Assembly (NCBI GenBank): GCA_023411215.1
Contig: JAEYOY010000061.1
Coordinates: forward strand, 1 to 59,424
Reading direction: 5' to 3'
DNA length: 59,424 bases
DNA from: Bacillota bacterium
GTDB lineage: Bacteria > Bacillota > Clostridia > Lachnospirales > Lachnospiraceae
The number at the start of each line of letters is the position of its first letter. The first letter of the stretch is position 1. The notes below the pieces were generated by a model that saw only the letters and a program-made list of their open reading frames with translations, had not been told where the DNA came from and made no database searches. Of the stretch, positions 7,878 through 16,397 are shown piece after piece. The position numbers were made by a program, and so were the translations under genes.

Positions 7878-9821
7878 ATGAACATAAATTTGATTGTTGA
7901 AAATTATAGTAATAAAACACTCATATATGCGGCAGAAGAATTAAGCTATTATCTTTCCTTATTGGATATGGACCTGAGCTTTTCTATAAACAATCCAACC
8001 GATCAATATCATATCACATTAGAAGTAAACCCCGATCTGACATTATATGAACTGCCCAAGGTCAGTAACCCATATTTGGACGATCAGTACTATATTGATA
8101 TCTCTTCTGATCAAGGGCATATCATTGGTACAAACCCGCGCAGTGTTTTATTAGGTGTATATAGATATTTGCATATCATAGGATTTCAATTCCTATATCC
8201 AGATAAGCACTACGATTATGTACCATCACTTCAGAATTTTGATCAATTATATGTTAAATATCATGCTACTGCTGACGAAAGACATAGGGGTGTTTGTATT
8301 GAAGGCGCAAATTCAATTGAGAATATATTAGATTTTATAGAGTGGATGCCAAAAATCGGTTTAAATAGTTTCTTTATTCAATTTCAAGTTCCTTATACTT
8401 TTATGGCCAGATGGTATCATCACGAGTTAAACCCTCTCTTATTAGATGAAGACTTTGATGAATCTACCATATTTCAATTTAGTGATTTAATTGATAAAGC
8501 CTTAGCTACAAGATCGTTACTTCATCACCGCGTTGGACACGGATGGACAAATGCAGCCCTCGGTTATCCCTCCCTTGGATGGATCAGCGCTGATACTGAG
8601 ATTCAAGACAATATCAGACCACTTCTTGCCAAAATCAGCGGGAAACAGGAATTATTTCATGGCATCCCAATGAACACCAATTTATGCTACGCTAATCCTG
8701 AGGTAATTGAGCGGTTTACAGATAATGTAGTAACTTATGCGAAAGAACACACTGAAGTTGATTATCTTCACATATGGATTGCGGATGAATTTAATAACAT
8801 CTGTGAATGTGACGAATGTATAAAAACAACACCTGCAGATCAGTATGTTTCTATTTTAAATATTATTGATGAAAAGCTAACCAAGATAGGCTTAACAACC
8901 AATCTCGTATTCCTTCTATATCAAGAATTGCTTTGGGCACCAAAAAAAGAGCGTTTACGCAACCCAGATCGTTTTACTCTAATGTTTGCTCCAATTAGCA
9001 GGACCTTTGAAAAATCATATCCAGTTGACATAGAATGTGTTAGCCCACCCGAATATATCCGTAATAAGATTACTTTGCCTACTACTATTGAAGAAAATAT
9101 ATCATTTTTAAAAGAATGGCAAAAGGTTTTCTCCGGAGACAGTTTTGTTTATGATTACCCCTTAGGACGTGCTCATTATGGAGATATGGGATATGTCGGT
9201 ATAGCTAAATTAATTAGTGACGATATCAAGAACCTTACTAATTTAGATATGAACGGTTATATTAGCTGCCAAGAATTACGTGCCGGGCTCCCTAACGCCT
9301 TCCCTAACTATATTATGGGATATACCTTATTAGGCAAGGAAGTAGCCTTTGATCATATTCAAGAAGAGTATTTTAAGCATGCTTATGGTGAGGATTTCGC
9401 TAGTGTCATATCATATCTAGGAGATATCTCGAACCTTTGCAGCCCCGACTATTTCAACCGTAAAGGTCCGAGATATAATATGGACTTACACGAGCGTTAT
9501 GAGAATATATTTGCTAGAGTTACAGATTTTCAAACAATAATCAAAACAAATATTAAGAGATTTGAATCTAAAGAAAATGAAGCGGTACCGAATAGCCATG
9601 TACATAAGTTCTTTTGGAAATTACTTGACTTTCATGCTGAATATAGTTTACGATTAAGCAAAGCGTTATCTTCACTTACAGCTTCTGATCTCACAATGGC
9701 AAAGCAACACTGGAGTGATTTTCATCAATTTATCTGTAGCAACGAAGCTGATTATCAGCCATCCCTTGATGTTTACCGCGTTACTGAGGTTGGAACGAAG
9801 TATACTGGTTTTCTGTTATAA
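7878..9821 (+). CDS. DUF4838 / GH20-like hexosaminidase-type protein
   Basis: I chose the ATG at 7878, preceded by GCAAAGGAGAATCTTAC, over an upstream in-frame ATG at 7728 that lacks a binding site; this gives 647 residues. There is no signal peptide, so it acts in the cytoplasm. An N-terminal alpha/beta domain (about residues 1-130) resembles the small domain in front of GH20/GH67/GH84 barrels. The central part, starting ERHRGVCIEGANSIENILD, and the cysteine-rich IADEFNNICECDECIKTT, match the DUF4838 family of presumed glycosidases. It is divergent from the sugar importer and followed by a ROK repressor, which suggests it processes the imported glycan. The activity has not been shown for this sequence, and I infer it only from family and context. 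Confidence 0.7.
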   Translation: MNINLIVENYSNKTLIYAAEELSYYLSLLDMDLSFSINNPTDQYHITLEVNPDLTLYELPKVSNPYLDDQYYIDISSDQGHIIGTNPRSVLLGVYRYLHIIGFQFLYPDKHYDYVPSLQNFDQLYVKYHATADERHRGVCIEGANSIENILDFIEWMPKIGLNSFFIQFQVPYTFMARWYHHELNPLLLDEDFDESTIFQFSDLIDKALATRSLLHHRVGHGWTNAALGYPSLGWISADTEIQDNIRPLLAKISGKQELFHGIPMNTNLCYANPEVIERFTDNVVTYAKEHTEVDYLHIWIADEFNNICECDECIKTTPADQYVSILNIIDEKLTKIGLTTNLVFLLYQELLWAPKKERLRNPDRFTLMFAPISRTFEKSYPVDIECVSPPEYIRNKITLPTTIEENISFLKEWQKVFSGDSFVYDYPLGRAHYGDMGYVGIAKLISDDIKNLTNLDMNGYISCQELRAGLPNAFPNYIMGYTLLGKEVAFDHIQEEYFKHAYGEDFASVISYLGDISNLCSPDYFNRKGPRYNMDLHERYENIFARVTDFQTIIKTNIKRFESKENEAVPNSHVHKFFWKLLDFHAEYSLRLSKALSSLTASDLTMAKQHWSDFHQFICSNEADYQPSLDVYRVTEVGTKYTGFLL

Positions 9822-9876
9822 AGCTTGCAATAGAAATAATTAATTAAATACTATTAAAGAAATGGAGTGTATCTAT

Positions 9877-11094
9877 TTGTACAAGGCTAAAAAACCCAAA
9901 TTATCGAATAGAAATCGTATATTAGAATGCATTTATCGAAATGCTCCTATATCAAGAATTGATATAGCAGAACTTACCGATATTACTCCAGCAACAGTAA
10001 CGATGAATGTTACAACACTTATATCAGAAGGAATTGTACGCGAAACTGGTGAAGCTAGTACAGAGGACATTGCTCCTGGACGAAAAAAAATATTAATCGA
10101 TTTAATCCCAGATTATGCCTATAGTATCGGAATCGAATTTACACAAAAAGGCCTCATCCTTTGTATCACGAATATAAAGGGTTCCATTATCGTTGAAAAC
10201 AATATTCCGTTTACCAATAATCTTGCACTCAATATTACTGACGAAATTATTACCCATTTACACCAATTGATTGAGGTTTCAGCTCTTCCAATGAATCGAT
10301 TTATTGGTATCGGGATTGGGGTTCCGGGTCATATGGATTCCTCTCAGCAAAAGATTGTATCGAACAATCCTTTGTGGGGCTCTTTTCAACCAGATCGAAT
10401 ACGAGAAGCATTTTCATTGCCTATTATATTAGAGAATAACGTTCGTTGTATGGCACTTAGTGAATATCTTTTCAAGCCAAATAGAAGCCCTGATAATTTC
10501 GCTTTTTTTCATGTTAGTTTAGGTATGTACTGTGCAAATATCCTTGACGGTGAGATTTTTGTTGGAAACAACTATGTATCAGGTGAAATTGGACATACAA
10601 TAGCAAACGCCAACGGGCGAAGATGTGGATGTGGAAAATACGGATGTCTCCAAACAATTTCAAGCGAACAATGGTTATTAAATGTTGCTCAGCTTTTATA
10701 TGAAAATGACAATAGTACTCTTCTAAAAGCTCTGGCACAGCATAAGGATGATATTACAATAGAACATATTGCCACGGCCTACGAGATGGGCGATCCAGCG
10801 ATTAGTACCTATATTTCAGAAGCATTAAAGGCATTGGGTATTACCGCCTCCAACATTGCCATCTACACTAGTCCAGAGAAAATCTTCTTACATGGACAAT
10901 TATTTAATAATAAGGCGATCTGTAATGAATTAATAGATTTTATTATGAGACAGCTTCTTTTTGTAGATAGCACAAGTACCGATAGCTTTGAAATCCTCCC
11001 CTATTCTTTATCCGATGGTTCTATAGGAGCAAGTGCATTGTCAATCTTACATTTTTTAATTCGAGGCAACTCCCTCGAGGAACATAATGATTAG
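9877..11094 (+). CDS. ROK-family transcriptional repressor (NagC/XylR type)
   Basis: The likely start is the TTG at 9877, because GGAG lies nine bases before it; an in-frame ATG at 9862 has no binding site. The 405-residue protein has an N-terminal winged helix (ILECIYRNAPISRIDIAEL, then TPATVT), a ROK sugar-kinase-like domain, and the zinc-binding ROK signature CGCGKYGCLQ around residue 247. Such regulators bind sugars or sugar phosphates and release operators upstream of uptake genes. It lies 40 bp after the DUF4838 gene and probably shares its transcript. Its likely target is the 7.6-kb divergent promoter region. Confidence 0.87.
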   Translation: MYKAKKPKLSNRNRILECIYRNAPISRIDIAELTDITPATVTMNVTTLISEGIVRETGEASTEDIAPGRKKILIDLIPDYAYSIGIEFTQKGLILCITNIKGSIIVENNIPFTNNLALNITDEIITHLHQLIEVSALPMNRFIGIGIGVPGHMDSSQQKIVSNNPLWGSFQPDRIREAFSLPIILENNVRCMALSEYLFKPNRSPDNFAFFHVSLGMYCANILDGEIFVGNNYVSGEIGHTIANANGRRCGCGKYGCLQTISSEQWLLNVAQLLYENDNSTLLKALAQHKDDITIEHIATAYEMGDPAISTYISEALKALGITASNIAIYTSPEKIFLHGQLFNNKAICNELIDFIMRQLLFVDSTSTDSFEILPYSLSDGSIGASALSILHFLIRGNSLEEHND

Positions 11095-11173
11095 ATGAGA
11101 TCTATCATCAAACACCATTTTAAGTTCAAGTTTGATAGTATGGGATAAACTAAGAAAGGTTGTTCTCTGATTT

Positions 11174-12193
11174 ATGACACTAAAAGATATAGCCAATGCC
11201 GCAGGCGTCTCTATTTCCACTGTTTCTAGAATACTCAACGGAAACTCCGTCAATGCTGCCAGCAAAGAGGTCCAGGACAAAATATGGGAAATCGCACGTG
11301 CCGGGGGGTATATTCCCAACACTTCTGCACAAGCTTTAAAAACAGGAACTTCTGTAAAAAAATTAAATAAATCCATTGCCTGTATCTATGCTCGTTCTAC
11401 AGATGCCAAAAATGACGCCTTTTTTTCGACACTAACCAGAAGTATGGAGCAGGAAGCCTTAAAAGAGGGCTTTATTGTGAAATATTCCTTCTCTGCTTAT
11501 GATATCCACAATCCCGCGACACATCATCAAATTATAAATAATGAGGTAGACGGAGTTGCTGTGTTGGGCCGATGTGATAAAGATACCTTGAAATTTCTTA
11601 AGCTTCATTTTAAAAAAGTTGTATATGCCGGATTAAATGCTCTAGACGCTGAATATGATCAGGTTATTTGTGATGGTTATGCTGTTGCAGCCGATGCTAT
11701 GGAGTATCTTTTCCAACTCGGTCACGTAAGAATTGGATATATTGGAGAAATGCAAAAAGAGGTTAGATATTTGGCTTATCGTGACGCTTTAAAAAAGCAT
11801 CATATTCCTCTTGATAAAAATCTTGTAATTAATGTTCCTATATCTTCTGATGGCGGTTATCAGGGAGCGAAACGAATTCTCGAGTCCGCTGAGGATGTCA
11901 CTGCATTCTTCTGCATCAACGACATTACTGCAATTGGTGCTCTCAAGGCAATTCAGGACTGCAATTATAAAATTCCTGAGGATATATCAGTAATCAGCAT
12001 GGATGATATTGATATTTCCCAATATGTATCCCCTATGTTGACTACCATGCATATTCCCATCGAGGAAATAGGAAAAATGACTGCAAAAATACTAATAGAC
12101 CGCATTAACAACGGACACACGCTGCCTCTGAAAATCTCATTACCTTATTATTTGGTGAAGAGAGAAAGCTGTGCAATACGTAAAAGACGATAA
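11174..12193 (+). CDS. LacI/GalR-family transcriptional regulator
   Basis: A 339-residue regulator opening with a perfect LacI helix-turn-helix (MTLKDIANAAGVSISTVSR), a hinge near residue 55, and a periplasmic-binding-protein-like effector domain ending with the usual ITAIGALKAIQD and VISMDDIDISQYVSP. It resembles EbgR/MsmR-like members with a galactoside-type effector domain, though the ligand is unknown. The ribosome binding site is weak (AAAGG about 14 bases upstream). It follows the ROK gene by 79 bp, so two sugar repressors are stacked behind one divergent promoter region. A strong terminator ends the unit. Confidence 0.9.
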   Translation: MTLKDIANAAGVSISTVSRILNGNSVNAASKEVQDKIWEIARAGGYIPNTSAQALKTGTSVKKLNKSIACIYARSTDAKNDAFFSTLTRSMEQEALKEGFIVKYSFSAYDIHNPATHHQIINNEVDGVAVLGRCDKDTLKFLKLHFKKVVYAGLNALDAEYDQVICDGYAVAADAMEYLFQLGHVRIGYIGEMQKEVRYLAYRDALKKHHIPLDKNLVINVPISSDGGYQGAKRILESAEDVTAFFCINDITAIGALKAIQDCNYKIPEDISVISMDDIDISQYVSPMLTTMHIPIEEIGKMTAKILIDRINNGHTLPLKISLPYYLVKRESCAIRKRR

Positions 12194-12266
12194 AACTGCC
12201 CTATAACGAAAAGTCTCTTGAAAATGGGGATGAGGCAATCCTTCGATTTCCGTTATCTACTTATAG

Positions 12267-12312
12267 AAAAAACAGGTACTTCACCGAATTTAGGTGTAGT
12301 ACCTGTTTTTTG
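12267..12312 (+). terminator. rho-independent terminator after the LacI gene
   Basis: AAAAACAGGTAC and GTACCTGTTTTTT form a long stem with an inner TCACC/GGTG pair, followed by the T-run. The A-run on the other side makes it potentially bidirectional, serving the minus-strand relic to its right as well. Confidence 0.9.
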
Positions 12313-12347
12313 TTATGTGATGCATCACCATTATAACCCACTCTTGT

Positions 12348-12509
12348 TTAAAACTGATTCCAGCTTACATCCTCTTTGTCAAAGAATTCTGTACAATAAT
12401 CATTATAATCCTTTTCAGATACCTTCTTCTCAGCAATATAATACTCTACACTATCATCTATTGATATTGAGTATCCAAGGATTTTCTCATGCTTTGGGTT
12501 ATGTAATAA
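12348..12509 (-). pseudogene. C-terminal coding relic, unknown family
   Basis: Reading the minus strand from 12509 gives about 53 codons with coding-like composition (NPKHEKILGYSISIDDSVEY, then YIAEKKVSEKDYNDYC and DVSWNQF) before a TAA at 12348. An in-frame TAG sits immediately upstream and there is no start codon, so it looks like the tail of a deleted gene. It lies just behind the repeat-bearing lipoprotein gene. I do not recognise the family. Confidence 0.35.
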
Positions 12510-12537
12510 CTATCATTGTGTCAGGTTGAAGAATTTA

Positions 12538-13530
12538 TTACTGAATATACTTTGAAACATCTAGGCCATAAATATCACATGCTGTTTGCAGTATTCCTTC
12601 ATCAACGCCGTTCCTGGAGTATGTCTCCATTTGATGATCCAGATCCGCAAGTACTGAGTCAAAATTTTCCACTATATATCCATCAACCACATCCCACCAG
12701 CGGGCCATGATGGAAATAACCTCTTCCTTTTGCTCCTGCTTAAGATCAAGCCAGCTCTGGGTCCGAATGCTTAAAACATAATTCCTTTCATTCTCTGTCA
12801 CAGACTGCGTTTCACCTATGCCTTCGCCTTCCTCTATCACAGGCTGTGTTTCGCCTATTCCTTCGCCTTCCTCAGTCACAGGCTGTGTTTCGCCTATTCC
12901 TTCCCCAATTTGGTTCTCCATATATTCAGGGGAGAAAATATAAATATCCGTTGAATCCACATTGTTATCAACTGTAAATCCGACCGCCTCCGACACAAAA
13001 CTCAGCGGTGCGAACATTGTTCCTTCGACTAAAGCCGGCGCGATGTCAAGCGTTGCCTCATAGGAAACACGTTCACCAAGCTCCTCGGCATATTTTTCAT
13101 AGTATGCCATTGTGGTCCCAATGGTTAGGATAATCGTCGGATGCTGTTTGGATGGCTCCCAAACCTCTAACCGCTGTTCCTCCGGAAGCCAACTTACATC
13201 GTATCCGATGGTCTCCATAATTGCCTGCACAGGCACCAGGATGACACCATCGGCGGTCTGCGGGGGTATATCGGTCGGTACCTCCACTAAATCTAAAAAG
13301 ATTTTACTTCCTTCCAATGCACTCATCTGAGGGGCCGGCTGGCTGTTGGTACTGGTGCCGCTGTCAGTCGGGACCTTGCTGCTGGTACTGCTATCGGACG
13401 GGCTGGTGCTGTTATTTGTATTGATGTTGCTATTACCGCCGTTGGTCGGGCTGCTTTTGCTATTGCCGCCGCAAGCAGTGAGGGAGAGCGCAAGCATAAG
13501 AGCAAGCGCAAGTGTCATGGTTTTTTTCAT
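12538..13530 (-). CDS. lipoprotein with copper-amine-oxidase-N/stalk-type domain and 13-residue repeats
   Basis: This 330-residue surface lipoprotein has signal MKKTMTLALALMLALS and lipobox LTAC (Cys20). A Ser/Asn/Thr-rich linker to about residue 70 follows. Residues about 75-205 match the so-called copper amine oxidase N-terminal (stalk) domain, with VPVQAIMETIGYDVSW and MFAPLSFVSEAVGFTVDN forming its two strands-helix repeats; this domain is a structural module of clostridial cell-surface proteins and does not imply oxidase activity. Then come three near-identical GEGIGETQPVTEE units and a C-terminal helical part of about 70 residues. AAGGAGGAACAGAATA precedes the ATG. Function unknown. Confidence 0.75.
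   Translation of the reverse strand: MKKTMTLALALMLALSLTACGGNSKSSPTNGGNSNINTNNSTSPSDSSTSSKVPTDSGTSTNSQPAPQMSALEGSKIFLDLVEVPTDIPPQTADGVILVPVQAIMETIGYDVSWLPEEQRLEVWEPSKQHPTIILTIGTTMAYYEKYAEELGERVSYEATLDIAPALVEGTMFAPLSFVSEAVGFTVDNNVDSTDIYIFSPEYMENQIGEGIGETQPVTEEGEGIGETQPVIEEGEGIGETQSVTENERNYVLSIRTQSWLDLKQEQKEEVISIMARWWDVVDGYIVENFDSVLADLDHQMETYSRNGVDEGILQTACDIYGLDVSKYIQ
12794..12910. repeat. three 39-bp in-frame tandem repeats
   Basis: Three adjacent 39-bp units encode the 13-residue GEGIGETQPVTEE repeat of the lipoprotein above. Units differ by only a few bases, with the outer copies slightly diverged. The unit length is a multiple of three, so copy number could change without breaking the frame. 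Confidence 0.85.
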
Positions 13531-13592
13531 TATTCTGTTCCTCCTTCTTCTTTTGAAGAATTTCTTTGTTTTCTTCTTTTTCTTTCATGTTT

Positions 13593-13733
13593 ATTCTATC
13601 AGCTATTTCACGAAAAAACCGTCTGCTGCATAAAACATGACTTTTTCTACATGAACCATGTCATTATTCTATCAGAAATCCCCCCTCAAAACTGTTCGCT
13701 GCATGAAACATAACTTTTTCTACATGAAATATG
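13593..13733. repeat. two 68-bp direct repeats in the lipoprotein promoter region
   Basis: Copies at 13593-13660 and 13666-13733 align without gaps; both start ATTCTATCAG and share GCTGCAT, AAACAT and the run ACTTTTTCTACATGAA. On the minus strand each offers CATGTTTYATGCAGC and TGATAGAAT. A third, shorter relative (TGCTATGAAACATGACA) lies at 13771-13787. A CCGGAAG/CTTCCGG hairpin sits at 13737-13758. This 380-bp region contains no gene; it is upstream of the gene starting at 13530. Confidence 0.75.
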
Positions 13734-13820
13734 ATTCCGGAAGAGATCTCGCTTCCGGGATTATTTGAGGTGCTATGAAACATGACAATACAGCGAATTA
13801 GACAAGTCGTTGTAGAAGAT

Positions 13821-13873
13821 AACTAAAAATAGGTATATGGCACCAGTTAGGTGACATATACCTATTTTTAGTT
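13821..13873 (-). terminator. terminator of the kinase/response-regulator/ABC operon
   Basis: AACTAAAAATAGGTATATG at 13821-13839 is a perfect 19-bp inverted match to 13855-13873, with an inner CACC/GGTG stem. It lies 40 bp beyond the kinase stop codon. Confidence 0.85.
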
Positions 13874-13913
13874 ATTATCCATAAAGATATGTTAGGTATT
13901 GATTATCCTTAGC

Positions 13914-14999
13914 CTATACCTCTGGTTTTAGAGGCAATATAGCAGTCATAGTCGTTCCGATCCCTATCTCACTTTCGCATACAATAGTGCCCTTTAGCAA
14001 TTCAATAATCCTCTTTACTATGGAAAGTCCCAACCCACTACCTTGCTTTTTGTGTGCTTCATCACATTGATAGAATTTATCATATATTTTACTTAATTTT
14101 TCTTTCGATATTCCAATGCCTTCGTCCTTGATAAAAAACTTAAGCGAATTGTTCTCAATCTTAATCGTAATCCAAATCGTACCTTGTTGCTCTGAATATT
14201 TAATGGCATTATCAATTAGATTAGTCCACAGTTGAAAGAGTAAGTCATAATTACTTATGATACTGCATTTTTCAAGCTGGAGCTCATAATGTATATCCTT
14301 ATCAGGCCACTTTTCTCCCAGTAAAATAATACAACGCCTGATTTGTTCATCCACTTTGACTTCCTGACTCAAGTCCACTATATTCTGATGATCTAGTCTG
14401 GACATATGAAGCATATTCTCACTCATACGAGAAAGTCTTTGTGATTCTTGATAGATATACGAAAGGTATTCCTTTTGCTCCTGTTCACTAAGGCCTCCGT
14501 CCAACAGCATCTCCGAGAAGCCTGCTATCGCTGCCACCGGTGTCTTAATTTCATGAGACACATTGCTCATAAAATCCTTTCTCATATAATCCATTCCATT
14601 TAATTCGCGTGTCATTTTATTGAAATTATCTGCCATTACGGCAATTTCATCGGAATATAACTCATTCTTCTTTTTTCTATGATTATTATTAAATGATAAC
14701 TGTACGGTAAAGTCACCATCCGCTACCCTTTGAACTCCTTTACTAATTTCAACAATTGGGTTCGTTACATAAGAGGCGGAATGCCAAAGGGCAACACCAC
14801 CTAACAGCATGGTTATGGCACAAGTAATAAGACACATTAATAGGGCAACTGTGCTCGTCATCGGACCATCATAGAAGAAAGAAAAGCCCATAAAGACTAT
14901 GAGATATGCAATACAACAGGAAGCACAAAGGATAATTATCGAGGCCAGTGCCAGTTTAAAACGTAAAGATATTAATTTCTTTCTTAATCTCTTAGCCAT
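13914..14999 (-). CDS. sensor histidine kinase
   Basis: A 361-residue membrane kinase with two N-terminal membrane helices (about residues 15-38 and 48-72) and a very short external loop. A HAMP linker follows (about 73-130), then the H-box FMSNVSHEIKTPVAAIAGF with phospho-accepting His149. The ATPase domain has N-box NLIDNAIKY, G1 DEGIGI and G2 GSGLGLSIVK. The short sensor loop fits kinases that sense within the membrane, often through a partner transporter. It is the last gene after permease, ATPase and response regulator on the minus strand, so it probably controls that ABC pair. Confidence 0.93.
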   Translation of the reverse strand: MAKRLRKKLISLRFKLALASIIILCASCCIAYLIVFMGFSFFYDGPMTSTVALLMCLITCAITMLLGGVALWHSASYVTNPIVEISKGVQRVADGDFTVQLSFNNNHRKKKNELYSDEIAVMADNFNKMTRELNGMDYMRKDFMSNVSHEIKTPVAAIAGFSEMLLDGGLSEQEQKEYLSYIYQESQRLSRMSENMLHMSRLDHQNIVDLSQEVKVDEQIRRCIILLGEKWPDKDIHYELQLEKCSIISNYDLLFQLWTNLIDNAIKYSEQQGTIWITIKIENNSLKFFIKDEGIGISKEKLSKIYDKFYQCDEAHKKQGSGLGLSIVKRIIELLKGTIVCESEIGIGTTMTAILPLKPEV

Positions 15000-15019
15000 A
15001 GGATCTACGAAACCTTTCC

Positions 15020-15688
15020 TTATATTTTTGATTTATACCCCAGCCCTCGAATCGTCATTATCTCAAAGTCAGCACATCGTTCAAATTTTCTGCGAAGCTT
15101 CTTTATATGAGAATCTATGGTTCGGTCATCCACATCCGTATCCATTCCCCATATCTCATCCAACAGCTCCTGCCTTGTAAATATCTTGCCCGGATTACTC
15201 AGAAGCTTAAAAAGCAGATAGAATTCTTTGGGTGGCATTTCGAAGGTTTCCTCATCAATTTTAACGGTCAGAGAATTATAATCAAGAAGGGTATTGCCGA
15301 CTACTAACTTTTTTTCGTTAGCAATTTGAGCTCTTCTTAACAACGCTTTTACTCGAAGCACCAATTCTCTCATACTGATTGGCTTAATCATATAATCATC
15401 TGTTCCAGCACGAAATCCTTTCTCCATATCCTCAAACTGATTTTTAGCCGTTACCATTAGAATCGGAATGGTATATGCCGCATCGCGAAGCTCCCTGACT
15501 AATTGATATCCATCCATATTGGGCATCATAATATCACTAATAATCAAATCAATGTGTTCCTTATCCAGCAGGTCTAAAGCCTGTTCTCCGTCAAATGCTG
15601 CAAATACGCTGTATGACTCCTGACGTAGCTTGGAACATATCATCTTATTAAGTATCTCATCATCTTCAACAACAAGAATGGAGAACAT
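15020..15688 (-). CDS. OmpR/PhoB-family response regulator
   Basis: A 222-residue regulator. The receiver domain (1-120) has acidic pocket VVEDDE and phospho-acceptor Asp52 in LIISDIMMPNMDG, plus Lys in MVTAKNQ. The C-terminal winged helix includes RQELLDEIWGMDTDVDDRT and the transactivation-loop signature IDSHIKKLRRKFE. It lies 20 bp before the kinase gene, its presumed partner, and 19 bp behind the ABC ATPase gene. GGTAGGTGATAGC precedes the ATG. Confidence 0.93.
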   Translation of the reverse strand: MFSILVVEDDEILNKMICSKLRQESYSVFAAFDGEQALDLLDKEHIDLIISDIMMPNMDGYQLVRELRDAAYTIPILMVTAKNQFEDMEKGFRAGTDDYMIKPISMRELVLRVKALLRRAQIANEKKLVVGNTLLDYNSLTVKIDEETFEMPPKEFYLLFKLLSNPGKIFTRQELLDEIWGMDTDVDDRTIDSHIKKLRRKFERCADFEIMTIRGLGYKSKI

Positions 15689-15707
15689 GCTATCACCTAC
15701 CTTCTCT

Positions 15708-16397
15708 TTAACTATTTACTACCTTTTTCAACTGCGCATTCTCTAATCGATATACTTTATCAACAAGGTCTAATACTCTTTCATCATGCGTTACCATGAT
15801 TGCCGCTTTATTATGTTTCTTAACTTCCTTTTTAATTAATTCCACTACCTGTCTGCCCCTAATTCCATCTAGGCTCGCTGTAGGTTCATCTGCTAGAATA
15901 ATATCCGGATTATTCATAAAAGCTCTTGCAATTGCTACACGTTGTTTTTCACCGCCGGACATCTTTGCGGGATATTTATTAGCGCACCCCGAGAGTCCAA
16001 GATCCTCCAGCATATCATCTGCATTCATGTTAGGCTTTCCATTTTTTCTATTCATATCAATAACAAATGTAAGCTGTTCTTTAGCAGTTAGATAAGGAAG
16101 CAAATGATGACTTTGAAAAATGAATCCAATCTTTTCCCTGCGGATTTTAACCAGTTTCTTGCTTTGCTTCTTCAAAAGCTTGGATCCCCCTACCACTACG
16201 CTGCCATCCGTAGGCGAAAGTAACGCACCGGATATGGATAGAAAGGTACTTTTACCAGAGCCAGAAGGACCGATAATTGCTATGAATTCACCCGGTTTTA
16301 CCTCCAGGGAGACATTATCTAAGATATGATTTTGTTGGTCACCGTCTTGATACGATTTTGATATATTATTTAACTGCAATGCATATTCATTTTTCAT
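15708..16397 (-). CDS. ABC transporter ATPase, MacB/LolD-type
   Basis: A 229-residue ATPase of the MacB/LolD/FtsE group: Walker A GPSGSGKSTFL, Q-loop FQSHHLLPYL, signature MSGGEKQRVAIAR, Walker B IILADEPTASLD, switch MVTHD. Its ATG overlaps the permease stop codon by one base (TAATG), so the two are translationally coupled. These pairs work as mechanotransmission or peptide/antibiotic-export systems rather than importers. The following response regulator and kinase genes suggest self-contained regulation. Confidence 0.93.
   Translation of the reverse strand: MKNEYALQLNNISKSYQDGDQQNHILDNVSLEVKPGEFIAIIGPSGSGKSTFLSISGALLSPTDGSVVVGGSKLLKKQSKKLVKIRREKIGFIFQSHHLLPYLTAKEQLTFVIDMNRKNGKPNMNADDMLEDLGLSGCANKYPAKMSGGEKQRVAIARAFMNNPDIILADEPTASLDGIRGRQVVELIKKEVKKHNKAAIMVTHDERVLDLVDKVYRLENAQLKKVVNS

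Noticed and set aside
11056..11376. Minus-strand 106-codon ORF over the LacI start
   Set aside because: It is antisense to the LacI helix-turn-helix and has no start signal.
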